Positions 1-7,283 of a stretch of DNA of 64,000 nt are shown piece after piece. This stretch comes from an uncultured Lachnospiraceae bacterium (GTDB taxonomy: Bacteria; Bacillota; Clostridia; Lachnospirales; Lachnospiraceae). Numbering within the stretch: the stretch's first letter is position 1; each line of letters begins with the position of its first letter. The stretch lies in contig CANQUA010000004.1 in NCBI GenBank assembly GCA_947626915.1, positions 17,754 to 81,753 of the forward strand, written 5' to 3'. The notes below the pieces were generated by a model, which saw only the letters and a program-made list of their open reading frames with translations, was not told where the DNA came from and searched no databases. Made by a program: the position numbers and the translations under genes.

Positions 1-1
1 G

Positions 2-1432
2 CGGACGACGAAAGGCAGGCTGACGGCGGCCCTTCCGACAGCGGAGAGAACCGGCTATACCTTCGACGGCTGGTACACGCAGGCGGCGGGCGGCAGCCGG
101 GTCGATGATGGTTACGTGTTCAACAGCGATACGACCCTGTATGCGCATTGGAAGATCAATTCGTATACGGTGACTTACAACAGCATGGGCGGCAGCCTGG
201 GGATTTTCACGAGAACCGTGAATTACGCCGGCAAGGCCCCGACCCCTGCGGTGCCGGTCAAAGACCGGTCCGTATTTGAGGGCTGGTACACGGATCTGAG
301 TTATACGAGACGCTGGAATTTTGACGCGGACTGTGTGACGGGGAATACGACGCTTTACGCAAAATGGTCCGACGCGGTTCTGGAAGTCCGTATATCCGCG
401 GACGCTTCCCCGGCAGAGGGCGGCAGAGCGCTTTACGGCGGCGTATACCGCATGGGCGCGGAGGTCACGCTGAAAGCGGAGGCGGCGGCCGGGTACCGCT
501 TCCTGTACTGGACGGAGAACGGACAGATTGTCAGTTATTCCACTGAATACGGGATCAAAGCGGAGGAAGACCGGTCCCTGACGGCGGTGTTTGAAAAGGT
601 TGTCGTGGTTCTTCCGGATGAAGAAGAGACGGCTCCCGGCAGCGGAAGCGGCAATGAAGGAAGTGCAGGCGGCAGCCAGAGCAGCAGTTCCGGCAGTACA
701 GGTTCCGGCAGTTCCGGCAGCAGTCACAGCGCAGGATCCGGCAGCAGTGCGGGTTCCGGCGGCAGCAGCCACAGCGGCAGTTCCGGCGGCGGTTCCGGGC
801 GCGGGGGCAGCTCCGGAGGCGGAGGAAGCCGGGGAGGCAGCTCCGGCAGCGGTCACAGCAGCGGAGGCAGTTCCGGCGGAAGCCGCAGCAGCGGAAGCAG
901 TTCCGGCAGCAGCGGCGCAGGCAGCGCTTCCGGCAGCACGGAAGCGAACCAGGATGCGGAAACGGCTCAGACCCTGCCGTTTGTGCCGGACGGAGAGAAG
1001 AAGACCATTGTAACGACGGTCACGGTCGATGCTGCGGAAACATCCGCGGACACGGCAGCGGAGGAGAACGTCGAAGTGCTCAGCGCCGCCTGGGTGCAGG
1101 ATGAGCAGGGCGACTGGGCTCTGCAGTACAGCGACGGTACGGTGGCGTCCAACAGCTGGGTATGCGTGAATGAGAGCGACGGCGCGCACTGGTATCATTT
1201 CGGCCTGACGGGACGGATGGATACCGGCTGGCTGAATCTGGGCGGGAAATGGTATTACCTGCAGGCAGATCATAACGGCGGCGCGGGACGTATGCTGACC
1301 GGCTGGCAGCTGGTGAACGGAAAATGGTATTACTTCAGCATCGCCAACGACGGAACCGTGGGTACGATGCTTGCCAATACGATGACTCCTGACGGTTTCT
1401 GGGTCAACGAGTCCGGCGAATGGGTTCAGTAA
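2..1432 (+). CDS. Cell-surface protein with InlB-type repeats and C-terminal wall-binding repeats (5' truncated)
   Basis: The frame is open from the first bases of the window, so the gene begins upstream. It starts inside a Listeria-Bacteroides (InlB B) repeat (GYTFDGWYT...TTLYAHW), followed by a second one (FEGWYTDLSY...TTLYAKW). A beta-rich segment comes next, then about 100 residues of almost pure Ser/Gly with His/Arg (bases ~630-940). The C-terminus carries aromatic glucan/choline-binding-like repeats (GWLNLGGKWYYLQ, GWQLVNGKWYYF). The architecture fits a secreted adhesin-like protein held to teichoic acid or polysaccharide. A GTG at 116 is an internal codon, not the start. Ligand unknown. 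Confidence 0.85.
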   Translation, partial: RTTKGRLTAALPTAERTGYTFDGWYTQAAGGSRVDDGYVFNSDTTLYAHWKINSYTVTYNSMGGSLGIFTRTVNYAGKAPTPAVPVKDRSVFEGWYTDLSYTRRWNFDADCVTGNTTLYAKWSDAVLEVRISADASPAEGGRALYGGVYRMGAEVTLKAEAAAGYRFLYWTENGQIVSYSTEYGIKAEEDRSLTAVFEKVVVVLPDEEETAPGSGSGNEGSAGGSQSSSSGSTGSGSSGSSHSAGSGSSAGSGGSSHSGSSGGGSGRGGSSGGGGSRGGSSGSGHSSGGSSGGSRSSGSSSGSSGAGSASGSTEANQDAETAQTLPFVPDGEKKTIVTTVTVDAAETSADTAAEENVEVLSAAWVQDEQGDWALQYSDGTVASNSWVCVNESDGAHWYHFGLTGRMDTGWLNLGGKWYYLQADHNGGAGRMLTGWQLVNGKWYYFSIANDGTVGTMLANTMTPDGFWVNESGEWVQ

Positions 1433-1445
1433 TGAAAGAAAGAGA

Positions 1446-1490
1446 GCGCCTGTCCCTGATCGGGAAACCGAGACGGGGCAGGCGCTTTTT
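1446..1490 (+). terminator. Rho-independent terminator after the surface-protein gene
   Basis: GCGCCTGTCCC pairs with GGGGCAGGCGC and is followed by TTTTT. It lies 14 bases past the stop codon. Confidence 0.85.
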
Positions 1491-1534
1491 GCCGTACGCA
1501 TTTTGAACGGGAAAATCCCGGGTCCGGCCGCCGG

Positions 1535-1595
1535 GAAAAATAAATCTGCCATACAGGTCAAAACCCGGTACGATGCGGGCTCCTGTATGGCAGAT
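1535..1595 (-). terminator. Rho-independent terminator for the minus-strand permease
   Basis: A perfect 14-base inverted repeat (ATCTGCCATACAGG at 1544-1557, complement at 1582-1595) holds a smaller CCCG/CGGG hairpin in its loop. On the minus strand it is followed by a T-rich run at 1535-1543. It sits just beyond the permease stop, giving back-to-back terminators between convergent genes. Confidence 0.8.
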
Positions 1596-1658
1596 GCGGC
1601 AGGCGGATGGAAACCGCCAAAGGGATCGCGGCGACTGTCGGCGTACGGCTGCGGCCGG

Positions 1659-2774
1659 TCAGCCGAGCAGCGCGGCAATGGTCAGGAAAAGCGCCAGTCC
1701 CGCTGCATTTACCAGGGAGAAAAAGCCCAGATATCCGGCCCCGTCTGCGCGGTCGGTCTTCATGTAAAGACGGAACGAGATCAGGCTCGCCAGGGAGGCG
1801 ATCGGGGTTCCCAGGCCGCCGAGGTCGGTACCCAGAAGCAGCGCCCGCCAGTCTTCGGTGAAACCGGAAAGCAGTACGGCGGCGGGGACATTGCTGATGA
1901 CCTGGCTGGCCAGCGCGGAGGTCAGAAGCGCCTGGCGGTTCAGGAGATTCTGAAGAAAACTGTGAACCACGCCGATTGCCCCGATATTTCCGGCGAAGAT
2001 AAAGAAACAGACGAAGGTCAGCAGCAGGCCGTAGTCCATGGTCCGGTAAAGCGCGCGGTCCTCAATGAAAACCGCCGCGCAGACGATGAGGAGCAGCAGC
2101 CCGTAATGCAGTACGCGGAACACGGACAGGAGGCATAATAAAAACAGAGCCAGATAAATGAAAATGGGAGTTTTATCCGCCGCCTGGGCGTCGTCCGGAA
2201 GAGAAACGGCCAGCTCGCCTTTGGGACAGGCCAGGACGCAGCCCGCCAGAAGCGGCAGAGCCAGGATCGTGTAGGGCAGCACAGTCCCGAAAAATTCTCC
2301 CGCTGTCAGGTGAAAGGCGGAATACAGAAAAAGATTCTGGGGATTTCCCACAGCCGTGGCCATGCTTCCCAGATTGGCGGCGACGGTCTGCAGCACGATG
2401 ACGAAGATCAGAAACCGCTGTTCTCCGGTCAGCTCCAGGATCAGGACCGCGAACGGTACGAACGTGATCAGGGCCACGTCGTTCGTCACCAGCATGGAAG
2501 AGAAAAAGGGCAGCAGGATCAGCAGCAGGAACAGTTTCCGCCGCTGCATCCGGCCGTTCAGCAGACGGGCCGCCAGCCAGTTGAAAAGGCCGTGGCGCTG
2601 GAGCCCGGCTACGACCGCCATCAGGGAGAAGAGCAGGGCCAGGACCCGGAAATCGATGTAACCGATATAAGCGGCGGACGGCGGCACAAAAAACATGGAG
2701 AGGAGCGCGCAGACGGCGGAGACCGTCAGAACGGGCTCTTTTTTGATCGCATTATGTAAGAAATGATGTTTCAT
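1659..2774 (-). CDS. SLC13/ArsB-type (ion transporter superfamily) permease
   Basis: A 371-residue polytopic membrane protein with about ten hydrophobic segments. The conserved half-repeat signatures of the anion permease/ArsB/NhaD/CitMHS superfamily are visible: a TAVGNPQNLFLY motif near residue 145 and NVPAAVLLSGF near residue 300. The family moves anions (dicarboxylate, arsenite) or exchanges Na+/H+; the sequence alone does not settle the substrate. It is transcribed convergently with the surface-protein gene and divergently from the Ter island. It is slightly short for SLC13 (~420-470) but ends normally. Confidence 0.8.
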   Translation of the reverse strand: MKHHFLHNAIKKEPVLTVSAVCALLSMFFVPPSAAYIGYIDFRVLALLFSLMAVVAGLQRHGLFNWLAARLLNGRMQRRKLFLLLILLPFFSSMLVTNDVALITFVPFAVLILELTGEQRFLIFVIVLQTVAANLGSMATAVGNPQNLFLYSAFHLTAGEFFGTVLPYTILALPLLAGCVLACPKGELAVSLPDDAQAADKTPIFIYLALFLLCLLSVFRVLHYGLLLLIVCAAVFIEDRALYRTMDYGLLLTFVCFFIFAGNIGAIGVVHSFLQNLLNRQALLTSALASQVISNVPAAVLLSGFTEDWRALLLGTDLGGLGTPIASLASLISFRLYMKTDRADGAGYLGFFSLVNAAGLALFLTIAALLG

Positions 2775-2944
2775 GATAGTTTTCCTTTCTGCGGACGCCG
2801 GGACCGTTTAGCGGGCCGGGACTTATGCGTCGGGCATATGTATTGTAAGGCAAAATCCGTAACAGCGCCAGTCTTTTTTGAGCGGATCGACCAAAAAATT
2901 TTTCTTGAATACCTCAAAAATACTCCTAAAATATCGGCATATTC

Positions 2945-2972
2945 TTGATTTTTATACCATGTGTGGTATAAT
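2945..2972 (+). promoter_or_regulatory. Sigma-A-type promoter of the Ter island
   Basis: TTGATT at 2945-2950, a 16-base spacer and a perfect TATAAT at 2967-2972. It is the only good promoter in the 440-base gap before the vWA gene and implies a leader of about 235 bases. The rest of the gap (2775-2944) shows no gene. Confidence 0.65.
2954..2969. promoter_or_regulatory. Palindrome over the Ter promoter (candidate operator)
   Basis: ATACCATGTGTGGTAT has 6-base arms ATACCA/TGGTAT. It lies in the spacer and the first bases of the -10 hexamer, a position where a bound repressor would block RNA polymerase. No regulator gene is adjacent. Confidence 0.4.
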
Positions 2973-3072
2973 GATGTCGGAACTTGTTGAAATGGTTCCG
3001 TTCTGACGGTTCATTATTTACCGAAGGGGTTTATTGCCGGTTTATTTTGATGACTTAAACAAAGGAGGTTAA

Positions 3073-3123
3073 ATGAGCCATTCTTTTTGGTATGAATGCC
3101 GGCGCCCGGCAGTTCGGGAATAA
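3073..3123 (+). CDS. Possible 16-residue leader peptide
   Basis: A perfect AAAGGAGG (3061-3068) stands 4 bases before ATG 3073. The frame reads MSHSFWYECRRPAVRE and stops at 3121-3123, inside the long leader before the vWA gene. A hairpin-forming CAAGGATCC/GGATCTTG pair follows at about 3152-3175. It may be a translated leader or the remnant of a gene start; it resembles no family I know. Confidence 0.3.
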   Translation: MSHSFWYECRRPAVRE

Positions 3124-3214
3124 TCCGCAGATTGAAAATGATACTGTTCTCAAGGATCCGGGGGTTGGATCTTGATTCCAGTATATAAAATTTACATGAA
3201 ACGGAGAGTTCATT

Positions 3215-3862
3215 ATGGCAGATTTTGTACGAAGATTACCGGTGTATTTGCTGCTTGACTGTTCTGGATCGATGATGGGCGAGCCGATTGAGGCGGTGAA
3301 GCAGGGGGTCAAGGCGTTGATCTCCGAGTTGAGGAGCGATCCGCAGGCGCTGGAGACGGCGTATCTGTCGGTGATCACCTTTGACAGTTCGGCCCGCCAG
3401 GTTCTGCCGCTGACCGAGCTGATGCTGTTTAAGGAGCCCGAGATCCACGCGAGCGGCGCGACGGCCCTTGGCAAGGCGCTGAACGTCCTGATCGACTGCA
3501 TCAACAGCGAGGTCCGCAAGTCCACAGAAACGCAGAAAGGCGACTGGCGGCCGCTGGTATTTATCCTGACGGACGGTTCGCCTACGGATATCGAAGCGTT
3601 CCGGGAAGCGGCCCAGAAGCTGAAGACCGTGAAGGCTGCCAATATCATTGCCTGTGCGGCCGGTTCCAACGCGAACACTTCCTATTTAAAAGAGATCACG
3701 GAGAACGTGCTGATGATGAATACCCTGTCCGCAGGCGACATGGCGCAGTTCTTCGCCTGGGCGTCCGGCTCGATCAAGATGTCTTCCAAGAGCCTGGACG
3801 CGAAGCCGGGCGGAGCGATCGAGCTGCCTCCGCCTCCTCAGGGCTTTGTGGTCGTCCCGTGA
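3215..3862 (+). CDS. TerY-like von Willebrand factor A domain protein
   Basis: A 215-residue protein that is essentially one vWA domain. The metal-ion-dependent adhesion site is complete: DCSGSM near residue 15, a Thr in the GATALGKAL segment near residue 81, and LTDGSPTD near residue 115. It ends in a proline-rich tail. TerY proteins are cytosolic scaffolds encoded next to a PP2C phosphatase and a kinase in tellurium/stress clusters, exactly as here (29 bases to the phosphatase gene). It is the first large gene of the island, with start ATG 3215 behind GGAGAG. It probably tethers the phosphatase/kinase pair (inference). Confidence 0.88.
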   Translation: MADFVRRLPVYLLLDCSGSMMGEPIEAVKQGVKALISELRSDPQALETAYLSVITFDSSARQVLPLTELMLFKEPEIHASGATALGKALNVLIDCINSEVRKSTETQKGDWRPLVFILTDGSPTDIEAFREAAQKLKTVKAANIIACAAGSNANTSYLKEITENVLMMNTLSAGDMAQFFAWASGSIKMSSKSLDAKPGGAIELPPPPQGFVVVP

Positions 3863-3891
3863 CCGGCCCGGCCGGATAGGAGGGCCTGACT

Positions 3892-5559
3892 ATGTCGGAT
3901 GAGAAATATGAGTATGATATCCCGGAGCCGGAAGAGACGCTGACGGAGGATGGGGATTTGATGCCGGCAGAAGCGGAGGGTTTCCCGGGATCGGCGCTGC
4001 AGACGGGCGAACGGGAGGCTATGGCTGCCCCGGTACCGTCTGGGGAAGAGGAAGACGGGGCGGTCCCGGAGCCGCCGGAAAAAGGAATTGCAGCGGCCCC
4101 GGTATCGTTTGCGAAGGAAAAAGGTGCTGCAGATTTGGCGTTATCTGCGAAAGAAAGAAACGCTGAGGAAGCGGCCCCGTCTGCGGAGGAAAAACCCGCC
4201 GCAGACTTGGCGCCCTCTGCGGCAGAAGGAAATACTGCGGCCCCGGCGCCATCCGCGACAGAAAAAACCGCCGCGGTTTCGCCGGACTCTTCCGCATCAT
4301 CCGGAGAGAAAAAAGATGCCGCGGTTTTGGAGAAACCGAAGGCGCTGAGCGACGAGGCGGTGCTCAAGCACACGGCGTCCCTGTGGAAATATCTCCCGGT
4401 CCCGGAGACGGAACCGGATCCCATGCCGGAGTACAGAAGCAGTGTGAAACAGTATCCCGGCAGCCGGGTGATCGCCGCGCGGGTCCGCGGAAAGAAGCAC
4501 AAGCACGAGGGGACCAACTGCGACGACTGGTTCGAAACCGCCAGTTACGGAAGGATCACATTTGCCGCCGTTTCCGACGGCGCGGGATCGAAGAAATTTT
4601 CCCGGGTCGGCGCGCGGGAATCCTGCAGGGCGGCGGTTGGATACCTGGCCGCTTCTTTTGAAAAGCTGTTTTCCGACAGCCCGCAGATGGCGAAAGACCT
4701 GAAGCTCCCGCTTTCGGAAGCCGGATGTATGGAGGCCTGCCGGATCCTGGCGGGGACCGTGCAGCGGTCGGTGATGAAAGCTTATGAGGCGGTGGAAGCC
4801 GCGTATTATTCCAGGGCGGCGGACCCGGCTTACGGGAAATTGCTGGGCCGGAGCCTGGACCTGAAAGATTTTTCCGGGACGCTGCTGATTGCGGTCCTGA
4901 TCCCTGTCAGCGAAACCGGGAAGGAGCATCTGGTGATCACCTGTCAGATCGGCGACGGGATGATCGCGATGCTGAATACAAAGGGAGAGTTCGGCAATTC
5001 CCTGAAGCTGATGGGAGTTCCCGACAGCGGAGATTTTTCCGGCGAAACGGAATTTCTGACTTCCTCCCAGATGAAAACGCCGGAAGCGCTGCAAAAGCGG
5101 ACGAAGATATCGAGAAGCGCTGTCGATACGGTTCTGCTCATGAGCGACGGCGTGGCCGACGATTATTTCCCCAATGAGACGGAGATGCGCCGGCTGTATT
5201 ACGACCTGATTGTCAATGGGATCCTGGACCGGACCGGCCGGACCGTTTCCGCCGCGGCGCTGACGGCGGAGCAGATTAAGCTGCTGAAACGGATCCCGGA
5301 CCCGCTGGAATTCCCGTGGGTGAACGACCAGCAGGTGCTGGTGCCGGTTCAGTATACAAGGCGGATCTGTGCGGCTATGGGACTGTCGCTGGAGGACCTT
5401 TGGAATGATCCGACGGCGCTGGAGCTGGCCCGCATGGAGCTTTTGGGAATGCGCAGGCCGGAAGCTTCCGACGCCGGCGAGCAGCTTAAGATCTGGCTGG
5501 ACAATTATGCGGAGAGAGGTTCCTTTGACGATCGGACCCTGGTAGCGGTGACATTGTAA
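3892..5559 (+). CDS. PP2C-family Ser/Thr phosphatase with a low-complexity N-terminus
   Basis: 555 residues. The first ~145 are Ala/Glu/Pro/Lys-rich and degenerate-repetitive (PSAEEK-, PSATEK-like units), probably disordered. The rest is a PPM/PP2C catalytic domain: CDDW near residue 207, AVSDGAGS near residue 227, a QIGDGMIAML strand, LLMSDGVADD near residue 420 and a terminal FDDRTLVAV. These supply the Asp metal ligands. It sits between the vWA gene and the kinase gene (13 bases before the latter), so the two probably act as an opposing phosphatase/kinase pair in the Ter response. The acidic N-terminal extension is longer than usual. Confidence 0.87.
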   Translation: MSDEKYEYDIPEPEETLTEDGDLMPAEAEGFPGSALQTGEREAMAAPVPSGEEEDGAVPEPPEKGIAAAPVSFAKEKGAADLALSAKERNAEEAAPSAEEKPAADLAPSAAEGNTAAPAPSATEKTAAVSPDSSASSGEKKDAAVLEKPKALSDEAVLKHTASLWKYLPVPETEPDPMPEYRSSVKQYPGSRVIAARVRGKKHKHEGTNCDDWFETASYGRITFAAVSDGAGSKKFSRVGARESCRAAVGYLAASFEKLFSDSPQMAKDLKLPLSEAGCMEACRILAGTVQRSVMKAYEAVEAAYYSRAADPAYGKLLGRSLDLKDFSGTLLIAVLIPVSETGKEHLVITCQIGDGMIAMLNTKGEFGNSLKLMGVPDSGDFSGETEFLTSSQMKTPEALQKRTKISRSAVDTVLLMSDGVADDYFPNETEMRRLYYDLIVNGILDRTGRTVSAAALTAEQIKLLKRIPDPLEFPWVNDQQVLVPVQYTRRICAAMGLSLEDLWNDPTALELARMELLGMRRPEASDAGEQLKIWLDNYAERGSFDDRTLVAVTL

Positions 5560-5572
5560 GGAGGAGGCGGAA

Positions 5573-7060
5573 ATGGATCAGATTGCTGAAGCAACATTGG
5601 CGGATGGCCGGAAGCTTCCGTATGTGATCAGGGACAATCCGCCCCGCGGAGGTATGAAATATACCTATTTTGCGCCGGACCGGTCCTATGTCGTGCAGTT
5701 TTTCAATAATCCGGAGACGGCGAGGGATCCCAATCTGAGACGGCGGATCGAGGCGATTATCGGCAAATACAATCCGACGCTTTCGGAAGAAGCGGGAGGG
5801 GCGAAAGGGAACAATGAGACCATGGCGAAGTATTTCGCGGGAAAATTCTGCTGGCCGACGGCGATCGTCGAGCAGCCGGAGTTCGGGATCGTGTGTCCCG
5901 CCTATCCGCCCAATTACTTCTTCAGCGAAGACGCGTCCGTGATTCCCGAGCTGAGTCTGGAACTGAAAGGAAAAGATAAAAAGAGCAAATGGTTTACCTC
6001 GGCGAAGCTGCGGAGATTTATGAGAGAGACGGAGCTGGGCAATTTCCGTTCCATGCTCCAGATGTCCATTTCCCTGGCACGCTCGATCCGGCGGATGCAC
6101 CAGGCGGGGCTGGCCCATTCGGACCTGTCCTCCAATAACGTTCTGGTGGACCCGGTTACGGGCAGCTGCGTCGTGATTGATATTGATTCCCTGGTGGTGC
6201 CCGGTTTGTACCCGCCGGAGGTGATCGGGACCAGCGGCTATATCGCGCCGGAGGTGCTGGAGACCACGTCGCTGCCGTTCGGAGACCCGGGCAGGCGGCT
6301 GCCCAGTTCCTATACGGATCTCCACGCGCTGGCGGTGCTCATTTACGAGTATCTGCTGCTGCGGCATCCTCTTTCCGGGCCGAAGATTTATTCCCAGGAC
6401 CCGAATCTGGATGACTACCTGGCGATGGGGCCCAAGGCGCTGTTCATCGAACATCCCACGGACCGGAGCAACCGTCCCGGCGATCTCGGCGTGACGATCA
6501 GGGATCTGGGTCCGGCTCTGCAGACTCTGTTTTTGCGGGCGTTTGTGGACGGCCTGCACAATCCTGACGAGCGGCCGACAGCGCTGGAGTGGGAGAAAGC
6601 GCTGGTGAAGACCTGGGATTTGCTGCAGCAATGCGAGAATCCGGACTGCGCCGCCAAATGGTTCATCCTTTACGACCCGCGGAATCCGGTTTGCCCATTC
6701 TGCGGGCGTCCGATCGACCGCCGCAACATTGTCCGGCTGCATTTAAAGAGTCCGCTCCGCGGGCGCTCCGGCCAGTGGTCTCCGGCAGGAGAGGTCAATG
6801 TGTACCACAACATGCCGCTGTTTAAATGGCACGTGTTCGCCAACACATTTCCGGACGAGAAAGCGGACCGCAGCCTGATGGCTTACGTGTGCAGGCACCA
6901 GGGGCAGTGGCTTCTGGTGAATCACAATATCCAGGGCATGATTTCCCCCAGCGGCAATCTGGTGCCGGCGGGGCAGGCGGTCCTTTTAAAGGACGGCGCG
7001 GTGTTCCGGATGTCCGGCGAGGACAGGGGACTGTTGGTAGAGGTATCCTGCGGCAGATGA
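5573..7060 (+). CDS. Atypical Ser/Thr protein kinase with zinc ribbon and FHA-like tail
   Basis: 495 residues. The catalytic loop is HSDLSSNNVL (~residue 181) and the metal-binding segment reads IDIDSL instead of DFG. An APE-like SGYIAPEVLE follows. The stretch where the beta-3 lysine is expected reads SYVVQFF, with Gln at about residue 42. After the kinase fold come two cysteine pairs (CENPDCAAKW and CPFCGRP, residues ~347-377), a zinc ribbon, and then a beta-rich tail resembling an FHA fold. This matches the kinase of TerY-phosphatase-kinase triads. Start ATG 5573 has GGAGGAGG upstream. Confidence 0.82.
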   Translation: MDQIAEATLADGRKLPYVIRDNPPRGGMKYTYFAPDRSYVVQFFNNPETARDPNLRRRIEAIIGKYNPTLSEEAGGAKGNNETMAKYFAGKFCWPTAIVEQPEFGIVCPAYPPNYFFSEDASVIPELSLELKGKDKKSKWFTSAKLRRFMRETELGNFRSMLQMSISLARSIRRMHQAGLAHSDLSSNNVLVDPVTGSCVVIDIDSLVVPGLYPPEVIGTSGYIAPEVLETTSLPFGDPGRRLPSSYTDLHALAVLIYEYLLLRHPLSGPKIYSQDPNLDDYLAMGPKALFIEHPTDRSNRPGDLGVTIRDLGPALQTLFLRAFVDGLHNPDERPTALEWEKALVKTWDLLQQCENPDCAAKWFILYDPRNPVCPFCGRPIDRRNIVRLHLKSPLRGRSGQWSPAGEVNVYHNMPLFKWHVFANTFPDEKADRSLMAYVCRHQGQWLLVNHNIQGMISPSGNLVPAGQAVLLKDGAVFRMSGEDRGLLVEVSCGR

Positions 7061-7283
7061 CAAAAAACAACCAGAGGAGAGGCATATGTGGGGCTCTGTT
7101 TCGGAATCTCAACCGCACAATGGATTTCTCTGATGATTTTTATGTATTATATCTGGAAGAAGGTTAAAATTATAAGAAATTCTGCAAAGATTCAGCCGGC
7201 AGACATTTCGTAATTTTTTCTGATTCCACCGTGGGGATGCGTGCTGTATTTGCACCAATTTAATCATAGGAAAGGAAAAAACA

